NCBI GenBank assembly: GCA_018105865.1
Contig: CM030851.1
Span: 5,721,828-5,785,827, forward strand
From: Metaphire vulgaris
Taxonomy: Eukaryota; Annelida; Clitellata; Crassiclitellata; Megascolecidae
Direction: 5' to 3'
Length of the DNA stretch: 64,000 bases
Both the position numbers and the translations under genes were made by a program. This document shows positions 34,187 to 44,872 of this stretch, one piece after another. The notes below the pieces were generated by a model. The model saw only the letters and a list, made by a program, of their open reading frames with translations, searched no databases and was not told the DNA's origin. How positions within the stretch are numbered: position 1 is the stretch's first letter; each line of letters opens with the position of its first letter.

Positions 34187-37100
34187 ATTATTATTATTCT
34201 GCTATCATCATCAACAAATCATTCTAAAATTCATCATCTGCTCATCATCATCTGTATAATATTATACGAAAAAGTAGCCGCTAAAGACTCTTCTATAAAT
34301 AACATTGACAACCCTCATCCCCCCAAATTCCTGGGAAAAAGCCTTCTGTATAACCCCGGAAAATTTTTGAAATCAATAGATGCCGTCGGTGAGTTTCAAA
34401 GCGTTTTGGACATTAAGTCGACTATTTGCAAGCACCAGGATAGGTCTCGTGTGAACAAACATATTCTGTAAAATGGAATTGAACAAATATTTTCTTTGAA
34501 ACTTTGGTATCACAGTAATTGCTCGGTTTTCAAAATTACCTGCAAATTATCTATTGGAACTGACCATAAAATAAATAAAATAAATGTTATTTTAGTATTT
34601 ATTTTAAAAATTAGATTTCTCCTCAACAACTCCATTAATTTAATAGAAAGAGGCGATTAACCTTTTGTTTGCAAATTTAACTGAACTTAAGACCTAATTG
34701 AAACAAGCAAATTATAATTTTTTATTAACAGTATCTAATTGCCTTTAACAGTTTTGAATGGATTGTAATTTGTTGATTCTTTGGAAGGTTAAAATTACAG
34801 TACTAATTTGGAATGTAAACTTCATTTGTTCCTACTTTGTTGATTTATATTTCATCAGAAATTTGAACTTTCAATTAGAATAGTCCTGTGTAAAAGTGAA
34901 ATAAAATTTATTTTATGAATGAATGATAATAATAAACTGAACTTGCTTGAGTACCGGTTACTTGTATGATGTTACAAATCTGCATTAAAACCAGTAATTG
35001 TGCAGTCATTGAGGACCTATCGAAAATATACTAGGCTACGACGTGATCCTTAAACTCAGGGGAATTTCTTCCCCTAGGTTTTTCAGGAAGCACGTGTGCT
35101 GCCGTATGATGTATGGGACCATCGCGCGAGTACCAGAGTACGAGTTTTATTATTAACTCCGATTGTGTTTCTGATGCATAAATTAAAGTTTGAAACTATG
35201 TGTGTGAGAGAGATGAAGAACAATACAGTTCAATCACTGTTGAAATCTAAGTTGTCATTCTTCTGATACTCAGAAGAGCATGTGACGGCAAATGGGCGAA
35301 TCGCATGACTACTTCGGTTAAAGTCTTTTACAGTTTTTAAGTAATTCCAAACAAGCAGAAATTGGTCATTGGTCAAATTTTTCAGAATTTTTATAAATTT
35401 CCGCCACGATTTCTATCTGACTCTCTTGTCACATCACTTGGCCGAGAATTGTAGGCTAGTAAGGCTAGACAAATAGCAAAGCGCCGTAGCACAAGTTGTC
35501 TTCTCAGCCGCGACGGAAACATATCTATTCACAGGCAATCAATCAACTTCTATGGAGCCGATATCATAATAATACTTATGGTATCAACCAATGGCGACCA
35601 AATCCATTCCGAATTAGAGCCGGGTCAAGCTGGAAAGATTAGTCAGATCAGTGGTGGAGCAATCTAAGGAGAATATGCCAAGCCAAACAGGTAGGCCTAC
35701 TTATTAAGACTAGATCTAAACGATGATAAAATGTGCTGGTTTTTTCAAGCGATGATGGCATTGAATTCCAGAGCCTGGAGCCACACAGAGAGAAACAACT
35801 AGTGCCACGAAAATGAGGAACAGCAAATGAAAGTTCTGCCGAGTTCGATCGAGAGCCTGTTACATTTGGACGTTGTTATTGACTTAGTTATGAAAATATT
35901 AGGCCTACATTTCGTCTCCGTGGGATTTTGTCTTCACCTCAAAGATTGGTAGCGACGATTCCTCTCCATTTATATTGATCTTCAGGAGTTCTCTTCACTT
36001 CATTAGAATAATCTTCACTTTAAGATTTGTGAAATAAATTCGTGTCGATGACTGATCACTTTGGTTCGTCTTAGGTGATCCCCTGGTAGATATGATTTGA
36101 TAAATTTCACCTTTGTGAGGTCCACTTGCAACCTTCTGCTTCAAGCGGTCAACGTTATAATGGACGGATTGTGGTATGTGCCAAATGTCTGCATTCTCTC
36201 TGCCTCCGAACAATTGGTCTGCGCTTCTTTGACTCGTTCTTTTTTCTTCTGTACTTCAATTTCACTTTGCATTTTTCATTTTGTAGATTTTGTAGATTTT
36301 GTGAAATGAAAGATGCATGTCAATAACAGAATATTTTCAGGATAACAGGATACTTTCAGAAAAAATGTGATACAATATATATGATTGATCGTGTATTATT
36401 GCATTTCTTTGGCTACATAAATACATACCCGGCAAAAATCGTGGCGAGGTCCGCGATTACCCATTCCGGTGAATTGAATCCGATTATTCCAACGCCATCG
36501 AATCGCTGCAGACCAAGCTGCAAGTAGAATCAGTTAACGGCAGCTGTGAAATGGCGAATATTTTGAATATAATTCTAACTTCCTCAAATGGCCATTCTGT
36601 GCTCTGGGATCTTTATTCTCATCGAAAATTCCTTTTCAGCCAAATACAGATGATTGTCTTCAATATTGAAAATCTAATACAGATATATAAATATGACATG
36701 GAGCTCATTAAGACTCTGGTTACTTGCGTAGTTGGGAAAAAGCTAACATTAACTCCTGGTTTTAGTAGAGATATCGGAATTGGCAACTCGTAGAGACGAC
36801 AACGAACGAATCTAGAGAACGCTCTTTCGCGATAATTGAGATCGTTTCCAGACAATCATTCACTAATTAGTTAATGGTCATTAACTAATTAGTCATTCGT
36901 TAATTAGTTAATGGTCATTAACTAATTAGCGCCCGGGTTCGTTCTACTGTAGCCTATAGGCCTGTTCGCCATTTTTCTACGGAATAACAAAGTGACCCAC
37001 AGTGGTTATCGGCCTATGTAATGTTTGTTGTGTATACAACATACGAGAAATTAAAATTATGGTTCGTGAGATGAAGCATGACTGTGATCGTTCTGTGGAT

Positions 37101-38294
37101 TGTTAATTCGTCAGCATTCTAATTAGATGAGTGTATGTTGTAGGCGGAAGCCTGTGCTTGCTCTCTCGACGCTCTTTGTCTAGCCGTGATTCACTTATTC
37201 TGCATTGAAAGTATTATTGAAAGTATTATGTCAACATAATCAAGGCTCGCGTGAAAAGCCGTATTTCTCAGATAAATCCGGGTTCATAAGATTCTGACTT
37301 AAGATAACTGTGGTCATTCAGGGTGTGTCCCTGGGAGGAAAGTAAAGTAACGGTTTCTATCGGATATCCAACCGAATTGAATCTCTCCGAGAACTTACGC
37401 GTCACTCGCATAAAATTTTCATAATTGATTAGGCGATTGACATAAATTCCAGAGGAAAATTAGATTTAAAACGGCGTCATTAACAGCTACAAATGCAAAC
37501 TGCAGCAAGGAACTCACGGCTATTAGAGCTTTGGCTGCCTTCAGCACATCTTCGTAATATTCTTCATACGTCCACGTTTTCCATTTTCCGTCAATTTTTG
37601 CGGCTGCAAGTTTTCAAATATAATAAAACAAACTTGTGCTCATTCTCATGAGCATTTGCATAAGGTGTAAGCATGGAACCTAATAACCATAACAGGGCGT
37701 TTTATTAAAATTAATATTGAAATAACTGAGCAATATAATTTAGATTTCGGGAAAGTGCATGAAAGAAAGTGAGAGGAGGCAGTAGCGTGCAGAGGGGGCT
37801 GTGGTGCGGTGTCCCCGGGCGCCGACCAGATGGGGGACGCCAAAATTGACTCAGCGACTTTTTTCGCTCGTCAGACTGATCGACTTGACCCTGGGCGTCC
37901 ACCACTCTGCACGCCACTGAAGAGGAATAGTCATCTTCCGTTCTGTCTTCCGTTCTGTCTTCCATTCTGTCTTCCATTCTGTCTTCCATTCTCTCTTACA
38001 TTCTGTCTTACATTTTGTCTTCCATTCTGTCTTCCGTTCTGTCTTTCATTCTGTCTTCCGTTCTCTCTTACATTCTGTCTTCCATTCTGTCTTCCATTCT
38101 CTCTTACATTTTGTCTTCCGTTCTGTCTTCCGTCCTCGAGCTGGTCGTGTGATGTCGAATTTATTAGTTTAATAGAAAATGAAAACAAATGGTGCTCTTT
38201 CGTGTCGTTGTTTGATACGAAGTGTAACTCTCCTCTCCGTCTTCACCCTGACAATTACCATCAGCAGAGTGATGCCAGTTACCAGAGTGTCAGA

Positions 38295-38347
<53 letters not shown>

Positions 38348-39129
38348 TAATTCCTCTGGTGCTCTGTTCAGAGTCAGGATTCATAATTCAGCGTTGCCAC
38401 TTCTCTCTATACATGACTTTGACAAACTGACCTCAACCTCTTTCTTGAGGCAATGGTTCATCAACTTTTTGCAAAGATAGAACCAGGTCTTCACACTATC
38501 TTAGCTCATCACAGACTACCTGATCATGGTCAGCGAATGGCCGCCGCCGCCGTCATACTCCACTCAGGAGTCACCGACCACACCAGAGGAGTCGCACTGG
38601 TTCTGTGCATTCCACTCAGTAAATCAATGACAACACGACACCCTATCTCCCTCTGACTTCTGTGCACCAGACTTCTCCATCGCCATGGACACCCAAAGTT
38701 GGTCAGCCTACGTCGCAACAGAGGTCAGTGAGGCTCTGGAAAAGGACAGCTTCTACGATCAACTGGCAGCCACCATCCAGTCGATACCACAAAACGACGA
38801 GAGTTCTTGGCGACATGAATGGCAAATGTGCCAAAAAGTTGCCTAATTGAAATGCAGATTCAATGACTGGTTTTATTAGCGATACGATCGATCGTTAGTT
38901 AAACGCTGGCTGAGATAGAATGATGGGGAAGGGTTATAATTCCGACAAAGTGACCAACCGAGAGCAGCGTGACTGCCAAACTTTTCGACGGAATCTAAGA
39001 AGACCTTCATGACGCAGACGGGCTTTTGCTTCAGGAAAGATGCTGCTGAGTCAATGGTTCTTATTCGAACTGGAAGCGTCTTGTCACACGTCCAAACGTC
39101 CTCTGTCACCAGTTCAGTGAAGTCAAATT
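14529..39129 (-). CDS. ACSBG: Bubblegum-type long-chain acyl-CoA synthetase (ACSBG), nine exons, C-terminus outside window
   Basis: This enzyme activates long and very long fatty acids with ATP and CoA (acyl-AMP, then acyl-CoA). Exons on the minus strand are 39,129-38,959, 37,603-37,518, 36,517-36,429, 26,645-26,441, 24,618-24,517, 21,817-21,770, 19,790-19,623, 18,793-18,624 and 14,716-14,529. Splice phases agree at every junction, and all introns are GT-AG except a doubtful one after exon 8. The predicted 407 residues are collinear with vertebrate ACSBG1/2: [37 protein letters not shown] (P-loop), [29 protein letters not shown]. The start codon exon is not identified. The acid hinge (GWLHTGD) and GGENVPP regions, about 280 residues, are not seen and should lie left of base 1 or beyond element insertions. 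Identification is strong; whether the gene is intact cannot be judged here. Confidence 0.9.
14760..15440. other. ACSBG: ACSBG intron, nothing recognised
   Basis: Intron sequence right of exon 9 (upstream of it in the sense of the gene); AT-rich, without a repeat I can name. Confidence 0.5.
15450..15818. mobile_element. 369 bp hAT-type element
   Basis: Termini CAGGCCCACCGAGA (from 15,457) and TTCTCGGCGGCCCTG (to 15,818) are inverted repeats, with GC-rich GGGCCCC blocks just inside both ends. Perfect 8 bp duplications AGAGTGTT occur at 15,442-15,449 and 15,819-15,826. On the left, 7 extra bases (CACTGTT) lie between duplication and terminus. Contains the phrase TTTTTTGCTTATCGCTC and no transposase frame. 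Confidence 0.82.
15827..16215. other. ACSBG: ACSBG intron, nothing recognised
   Basis: No frame or repeat identified. Confidence 0.45.
16225..16710 (-). mobile_element. 5'-truncated element B copy
   Basis: Minus strand. The coding part (16,709-16,383) reads [40 protein letters not shown], then the SSRRV-LLVPP tail, collinear with the end of element B's RT. It is followed by GCGCTTGTTG ... GCGCTATATAAATTGTC and an AAT tail (ATT on the plus strand, 16,225-16,251). It defines the 3' end of the family. Confidence 0.85.
16711..17455. other. ACSBG: ACSBG intron, nothing recognised
   Basis: AT-rich sequence; no feature supported. Confidence 0.45.
17462..17550. repeat. (TA)n(GA)n microsatellite
   Basis: A TA run of about 48 bases directly joined to a GA run of about 40 bases. 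Confidence 0.97.
17710..18235 (-). mobile_element. LINE C 3' fragment
   Basis: GTAAGTGAGTAAAATCTCGT, then TATATAACGCTTTGG, CAACAGTAGCTGCTTATTCTTA, down to GACAGGTTTTGATGACTGAAGTGAGCTATATG. The same sequence occurs at 28,925-30,450 (with a hAT insertion) and 39,575-40,230, where it is the 3' end of a coding LINE on the minus strand. Confidence 0.82.
18624..18793 (-). CDS. ACSBG: ACSBG exon 8
   Basis: Acceptor TTTTAG. Encodes [20 protein letters not shown] then [20 protein letters not shown] and [15 protein letters not shown]. The family has GTL-STLKEV-PT-FIGVP--WEKI ... WARNIGFK here. No GT donor fits before the in-frame TAG at 18,625-18,623. A GC donor (ATATA|GCAATG at 18,624/18,623) has the right phase to join exon 9, giving NIY-GSTPFGW. 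A small unrecognised exon between 14,716 and 18,624 is the alternative. The 5' boundary is sure, the 3' boundary is not. Confidence 0.82.
19623..19790 (-). CDS. ACSBG: ACSBG exon 7
   Basis: Acceptor TTGCAG, donor GTCAGC. Encodes [20 protein letters not shown] followed by [20 protein letters not shown] and [10 protein letters not shown], the conserved [12 protein letters not shown] ... FAEPDALKG region. 168 bases, phase 0 on both sides. Confidence 0.92.
20158..20193. repeat. Perfect 16 bp hairpin, 4 base loop
   Basis: AGCTCCTCGCTAAATA, loop TACA, then the exact reverse complement. It lies in the ACSBG intron between exons 7 and 6. No surrounding repeat family recognised. Confidence 0.85.
20770..21400 (+). 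mobile_element. LINE RT C-terminal fragment split by (AAT)n
   Basis: The plus strand reads [16 protein letters not shown], then [40 protein letters not shown], interrupted by AAT triplets at 21,098-21,205, and continues [20 protein letters not shown]. This is the C-terminal region after the RT in RTE-like and related elements (LLYGSETWVL ... EDERRL--AEM--LRRILG). Frameshifted and 5' truncated. Confidence 0.78.
21098..21205. repeat. (AAT)n microsatellite
   Basis: Some 22 AAT units followed by degenerate units. The poly-Ile and poly-Leu frames here are artefacts. Confidence 0.95.
21770..21817 (-). CDS. ACSBG: ACSBG exon 6, ATP-binding P-loop
   Basis: A 48-base exon with acceptor TTATAG and donor GTCAGT, encoding [16 protein letters not shown]. 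This is the signature AMP-binding motif [18 protein letters not shown] completed by the preceding exon's IIYT. The usual second Thr of SGTTG is Ile here; see findings. Confidence 0.9.
22010..22433. mobile_element. 424 bp MITE with long inverted ends
   Basis: AGGGACTGTCCATTAATTATGTCAAC at the left is mirrored by GTTGACGCAATTAATGGACTGGCCCT at the right. Internally CTCTTGTCAACAACCGTCAA pairs with CAGTCAACAACTGTCAA. No transposase. Flanks share only AACTA, so the target duplication is unclear. Confidence 0.85.
22434..24510. other. ACSBG: AT-rich ACSBG intron
   Basis: Very AT-rich, with a TTAATTAATTAA run at 23,635-23,665. I see no gene, and no repeat family I can name. Confidence 0.45.
24517..24618 (-). 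CDS. ACSBG: ACSBG exon 5
   Basis: Acceptor TTGTAG, donor GTTTGT. Encodes [20 protein letters not shown] then [13 protein letters not shown], aligning with the -EEFMELG- ... QPNQCCVLVYT block that leads into the P-loop. 102 bases, phase 0 on both sides. Confidence 0.88.
24768..25790 (-). mobile_element. Element A 3' copy, split by a MITE
   Basis: The reverse complement carries the element A 3' end: AAATGGAAATCC-TGGTCGCTAACG just before the stop, [10 protein letters not shown] upstream, then (right of the MITE) [21 protein letters not shown] and [16 protein letters not shown]. Degraded by stops and frameshifts. It shows that element A is a dispersed family. Confidence 0.82.
24907..25161. mobile_element. 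255 bp hAT-type MITE nested in element A copy
   Basis: Termini CAGAGCCGGCGCGTG and CACGCGCCGGCTCTG-type inverted ends, with perfect 8 bp duplications ACATAGGT at 24,899-24,906 and 25,162-25,169. It contains TTTTTTGCTCGTCA phrases shared with 28,303 and 37,780 elements. No coding capacity. Confidence 0.92.
26441..26645 (-). CDS. ACSBG: ACSBG exon 4
   Basis: Acceptor AAACAG, donor GTATAC. The longest exon seen (205 bases): [20 protein letters not shown], then [20 protein letters not shown] and [13 protein letters not shown], ending DDVYT. It is GC-rich compared with its flanks, as expected for coding DNA here. Ends in phase 0. Confidence 0.92.
26660..28290. other. ACSBG: ACSBG intron, short direct repeat only
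   Basis: A 33 bp sequence beginning AAGACTTAAATGCAGCTCCT occurs at about 27,167 and again at about 27,498. Nothing else recognised. Confidence 0.5.
28303..28553. mobile_element. 251 bp hAT-type MITE
   Basis: Termini CAGTGGCGTAGCCA and TGGCTACGCCACTG, the classical hAT MITE ends, flanked by perfect ATGGTCAC at 28,295-28,302 and 28,554-28,561. No transposase. Confidence 0.95.
29206..30245 (-). mobile_element. 1.04 kb hAT element with transposase dimerisation domain, nested in LINE C
   Basis: Ends CAGGGGCGGATTAAGG and GTAAATCCGCCCCTG are inverted. Flanks carry TGTTCAAG (29,198-29,205) and AGTTCAAG (30,249-30,256), an imperfect 8 bp duplication three bases beyond the right terminus; comparison with the uninterrupted copy at 17,980 confirms the insertion point. 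On the minus strand 29,756-29,427 reads [20 protein letters not shown] then [13 protein letters not shown], the hAT C-terminal dimerisation motif of ZMYM-like transposases. Upstream 29,960-29,790 continues as [20 protein letters not shown] before a frameshift. The catalytic N-terminal part is deleted. Confidence 0.88.
30032..30054. repeat. (CA)n microsatellite
   Basis: Run of CA dinucleotides inside the hAT element. Confidence 0.9.
32200..34125. other. ACSBG: ACSBG intron, nothing recognised
   Basis: AT-rich; a 62-residue plus frame at 33,846 has no family resemblance and is not called. Confidence 0.4.
34130..34197. repeat. (ATT)n microsatellite
   Basis: Interrupted ATT run. Confidence 0.95.
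34200..36420. other. ACSBG: ACSBG intron, nothing recognised
   Basis: Small frames near 36,000-36,330 on both strands show no family match and no conserved splice context. Confidence 0.4.
36429..36517 (-). CDS. ACSBG: ACSBG exon 3
   Basis: Acceptor TTGCAG, donor GTATGT. Encodes [20 protein letters not shown] then [10 protein letters not shown], a near-textbook match to ILGFNSPEWFFSAVGTVFAGG of ACSBG1. 89 bases, ends in phase 2. The intron to exon 4 is 9.8 kb and is filled with LINE C, a hAT element and a MITE. Confidence 0.92.
36863..36929. repeat. Tandem pair of 30 bp near-perfect palindromes
   Basis: CTAATTAGTTAATG joined by a G/T centre to CATTAACTAATTAG, present twice (36,863-36,892 and 36,900-36,929) with 7 bases between. 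The two copies can also pair with each other. Confidence 0.9.
37518..37603 (-). CDS. ACSBG: ACSBG exon 2
   Basis: Acceptor TTGCAG, donor GTGAGT. Encodes [20 protein letters not shown] followed by KAAKALIA, matching the -KW--ISYSQYY--ARRAAKGF- stretch of the family with no gap relative to exon 1. 86 bases, ends in phase 0. Confidence 0.88.
37780..37919. mobile_element. 140 bp hAT-type MITE
   Basis: Termini CAGTAGCGTGCAGAG and CTCTGCACGCCACTG. The flanking duplication is imperfect (AGAGGA shared). It contains TTTTTCGCTCGTCAGAC, a phrase shared with other MITEs here. Confidence 0.8.
37930..38137. repeat. 12 bp minisatellite
   Basis: About 17 copies of CTTCCATTCTGT with C/T and A/G variants. 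Because 12 is divisible by 3 it stays open on both strands (LPFC repeats on plus, NGRQ repeats on minus); I regard both as artefacts. Confidence 0.93.
38298..38347. repeat. (AAT)n microsatellite
   Basis: About 16 AAT units. Confidence 0.95.
38959..39129 (-). CDS. ACSBG: ACSBG exon 1 of those seen
   Basis: Reads [20 protein letters not shown] and, later, [11 protein letters not shown], which aligns with the N-terminal LWTT-R-GEV ... NRFGTYPALA region of ACSBG proteins. The donor is G|GTTGG at 38,959/38,958, phase 1; the following exon completes the Ala codon. The left boundary (acceptor TTGAAG at 39,130) is my best choice but uncertain; an upstream in-frame reading is open to 39,229 without an ATG. 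Confidence 0.75.
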
Positions 39130-39574
39130 CTTCAACAAAACACACAGCATTGCAGATCGTTAAGTAAACTCGGCGTCTATCGACTAATAAGCGATAATAA
39201 ATTGAAATTGAAAGAAGTTGCCACAACACATTTGATAATGTGAAAAAGATCCTAGAATCGTAGTTGCCGGAGTTAGAGCTTTCGCCTCTTGAAATTTTAA
39301 AGTTGGAATTTAGGCTAAATAGACCTAAAGACGAACCTCAGTCTCGTCTGTCAATATGTGTGAGATTCAACGACATCTTATTACATTTCTGGGAATCGTT
39401 CATGTATTGCTCGATCTAGAAATTGCCTAGAAATGCGATGATACAGTTGCAATTTAAACTCGACCAATGATGCTTTTGAAACAGTCTCATTGAATTTTGA
39501 GAGCGCAGAGTTTCGCCTGAATTCGATGACATGCAGTTTTGACTTAACGCCGACGAAATTTACAATGGCTACTA

Positions 39575-40250
39575 AGTGTAAGTAAGTAAAATCTGGTAAA
39601 TTTGTATAACGCTTTGTAAGTAGTGCAGTAGTAGTTGCTTATTCTTATGTGCATAGTTTTTTCAAACAGCCATAGGTGAGGTGAATTGTCAGCCGGGCAA
39701 AGGGCAGTGTTTCCATAAGGCGTCGGGTGGGTTGGGTGGGTATAGCTACGGAGGAAATGACTTTTGGAATAGGAAGGCTTTAATTTTAGACCTAAAGGCG
39801 TGAGGAGGTAATGAAGGAAATAAAGGAAATGAGTATTGGGAACCTGTTGTTTGGCCAAGTCGTAGGCTGCGGAGGAAAGCTGGAATTGAGTTCCAAAGTT
39901 CTGGTGCGGCGTATGAAAAAGCGCAGTTGCAGATTTTGAGATGACTGATTTAACGGGCGTGAGAGTGTGAGATGACGATCGTGTAGGTCCAGGAGGCTGA
40001 GGCGTTAAGAGTTTTCGCAGGTAGACCGGTTTTGATGAATGAAGTGAACTGTTTGTATGTAATCGTTAAATCGTTGTTATCTTGTACTGGATGCGTTCGG
40101 ATACTTTAAGCCAGTGCAGTGACTTCAGTATGGGTGAGATATTGCAGAACTTTGGTGATTTAGTTACTGCTCGGCAAGTGCATTTTTTAATTGATTGTAA
40201 TTTGTTGATGGAAGTTTTTGGAAGGTTATAATGTAAATAATTAAAAAATG
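39575..40250 (-). mobile_element. LINE C 3' copy
   Basis: GTAAGTAAGTAAAATCTGGT, TTTGTATAACGCTTTG and onward to CGGTTTTGATGAATGAAGTG, collinear with 17,710-18,235. The reverse frame at 40,347-40,066 contains [13 protein letters not shown] and [17 protein letters not shown], the RT C-terminus of LINE C. Confidence 0.82.
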
Positions 40251-40257
40251 AAGCTAA

Positions 40258-40362
40258 GTAGTAGTAAGTACTATAGGATACTAGATTGGATGGGCGAAAC
40301 ATAGTGGTTCTCACACAGAGCCGACCCTCCTGAACCACTTTAAACATTATTATTATTATTAT
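40258..40362 (+). repeat. Short dispersed repeat, copy 1
   Basis: ATAGGATACTAGATTGGAT ... CTGAACCACTTTAAACATTATTATT is matched in reverse at 50,703-50,812. GGTTCTCACACAG in it also occurs at 10,760. It may be a SINE; no pol III boxes identified. Confidence 0.6.
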
Positions 40363-40650
40363 AAATTAGTTTCACGGCTTTTCACTTACTTACTTTTGAT
40401 CAAATTGTCACAGCTTCTTGCTTTTTCTTCGCTGTTCGATTAACGACAACTGAATTAGATGACTGCTTAGGGTTCCCGCCGCCGACCACTTCTTCGATTC
40501 TTGACCTCTCTAACGGCATGGCGCTCCTGCGGTTCTTTCCTCAGTGGAGCGCTGATTGTCCTTACGCTAAACGTGTTTTGAAGAAACAACGAAATGCAAT
40601 TGACGGCTTCTGAAAAATCGCTTTTAAACGCCGCTTCGGCAGCAGCAGCA

Positions 40651-40668
40651 GCCAATCATGTGACGTCA
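40651..40668 (-). promoter_or_regulatory. CCAAT box next to a CRE palindrome
   Basis: GCCAAT (40,651-40,656) and the palindrome TGACGTCA (40,661-40,668) lie together upstream, in gene sense, of ACSBG exon 1. A small CpG-rich stretch follows. This could be the ACSBG promoter, but no 5' exon is proven between 39,130 and 40,650. Confidence 0.35.
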
Positions 40669-40827
40669 AGTGAACTCAGCTGACAGCATTTTAATTGATC
40701 AAATGAGCCGACCATAATTTAACCGAACATGAGGTCATAAAACACAAATCGTCAGGCATTTCTTGCGCATGCGATGAGACTCTGATCTGGGCAAAAGCCA
40801 GCCGCCCACCTACTTTAATGGCCTTTC

Positions 40828-40891
40828 TTTAATAATAATAGCAATAATAATAATAATAATAATTATTATTATTATTATTATTATTATTATT
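40828..40891. repeat. (AAT)n/(ATT)n inverted microsatellite
   Basis: AAT triplets flow directly into ATT triplets, so the tract is self-complementary. Confidence 0.93.
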
Positions 40892-41418
40892 GTTTTTATC
40901 CTTCAAGAACAAGAGACTTTTGAGCACTTTGGTTTCTCGATCATTCCAGCCTCAGCGTTAATTTCGTCATTGGCTTATGTTGGGTAATAGGTCAATGTGC
41001 CATTACTCATGTTCCACGTGATGATCGAATCATCATTGTAGTAGTACATCTGCACCAGTCGATGGTCGCTTCAGTAGCCAAAGTCTTGCCCGTAGTGGTT
41101 CGTGGTTGAAATCCAGAGGTCGGTCCATACCTCGTAGTTCCGGCTAAGAGGATTGTGGTGATGAAATAGTTCAAGACGCCGCTCAAATCTGTTTTTGATA
41201 CATCGGCCACTAAAGCTTTTCAGTTTCAACGTCGCTCCATAACTTTGAAATTTAGTTTTGACCTTTTAAAACTCAGAGCGTCCATAACGCCAGTCAGTCT
41301 ATTAGGCCCTTACGTCTATATCGTGCCATTCATAATTCCTAAACTGATCGGTCCTATTTTGATGTCACACGTTTCTAGTTCTTGTTTTGTTTGTCTTCGT
41401 CCTGTATTAGAACATTCC

Positions 41419-42010
<592 letters not shown>

Positions 42011-42014
42011 TTTA

Positions 42015-43295
42015 GCAATTTCAGGACTTGATGAAATTTGATTAAAGATAAATGGCTGATCATTGATTAACAATTTTTCGCAGAACGATCAAAATGCGTC
42101 TCAGTCCATTTATTGTCTTGCCCTTTGTGTCTTTGTATTTCTCTGCCTTCGTTTTCTATGTGGAACGGTTTATTTGCACAAGGCTTTCGATGCGACTATA
42201 ACTGTACAATAAAAGCTGTGCTGCAATAAATTGCAACAGACATTCAGGCGAAATTTTATTATTCTTAATTAAATTTAGCAAATTAATAAGAAACATAAAG
42301 AGGACAAAGAGGACGAGAGAAAGAAGGATGAGAATCTTTAGATGGGGATGAATGGGCAGATCTATGAAAAGATGAATTGATGATGCCTTAGCATCTTATT
42401 TTCTCATACACAGAATTTTCTGACTACGAGTTTCACTCTGAAAGCGATCGACTTGTGCTAAATATTATTATGGCGCTGATGATTAATTGATTGAGGCTTC
42501 GCAGATGCTCGCTAGGTGGCGATGCATGTCTAGTGCTGTAGAGCTTAAAACTTAAAAGTCAGAAACCGAGAGAGCATGAAATTACTCCTCAGTCTTTGCT
42601 TATGATAAGAAATCAGAATTTTCGATTACTTGCATGTAATAGTTATCTCTATTTTGATCAAATAAAGACGCCATTTTGCCGTCAACAGGCCTACTACGTT
42701 GGGCAGACTAATGCACGCCCTCTGCTTTGGTACGTGGCGATTCTGTCCACTACAGAGAGGATCTCCAATGGCTTTCCGACCCAGACCGGCCTTTTCTATT
42801 ATGTTTTTAATTCTCATTTAACCACAGCTGGCAGTGTTTCATGGCAATGGCGTAATAGAAATTTTCGGATTAGATCAGCGACAATACAGGAAGAAGAGGT
42901 TTGTAATTTGACTGCCGTTCAAAGAATTGGCTGACAAAGCCTAAGTCATTGGGAATTTCGCCTAACGCAAATAGTCTCCAAAGGTAAAAAAAACTATTCT
43001 CAACTGTAGACACCTGTGCATTTTTTCTGCCCAATGATAAAGGAAGTCAGAGACTTTTCTCTGCGTAGAAATTCCTTTCGCTGAAATCACCCATCTGTGT
43101 CTCCGAATGACGGCGTCTTTGTCATTATGAGTCATTCTCTTACTCTATCCTCTCTTGTCTGATCTTCCGCTGACGCCAATCATGTCTGACGCCAGCATTT
43201 AACTCCCGTCGGCTTCAATAAAGTTAATTTCTACCAACAGAAAGCCTATGAAAAAAAGAATGACATAGCAGCATCTATAGGAGGCGTATCACTCT
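42015..43295. other. Intergenic, nothing recognised
   Basis: No frame or repeat supported. Confidence 0.4.
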
Positions 43296-43296
43296 C

Positions 43297-43299
<3 letters not shown>

Positions 43300-43354
<55 letters not shown>
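43300..43354. repeat. (AT)n microsatellite
   Basis: Uninterrupted AT run of about 55 bases. Confidence 0.97.
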
Positions 43355-43356
<2 letters not shown>

Positions 43357-43552
43357 CCATGTCTCAGGGCCGTTTTAAGGCATAGACACGTAAGGCCAGG
43401 GGCCTAGGGCCTCTGCGATGAGGAGGGGCCCCAGCGGGCGGCGGCCAGATTTTGTTATGTTGTTTACATCGCGACAGCACTGCGTTTAACAATCCAGATA
43501 CAGTCTGGCGTAAATAAATGCTTGAGATCACGATTTGGTGCGGTGCGCTGAA

Positions 43553-44872
<1,320 letters not shown>

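Noticed and set aside
35995..36213. 72-residue minus frame as an ACSBG exon
   Set aside because: It matches no part of the enzyme, and exons 3 and 4 already join in phase without it.
37809..38480. 223-residue plus frame with LPFC repeats
   Set aside because: Made by the 12 bp minisatellite and an AAT run inside it; no domain.
40467..40655. Minus frame MAAAAAEAAFKSDF as the ACSBG start exon
   Set aside because: It begins with TTG, not ATG, and no donor could be tied to exon 1.
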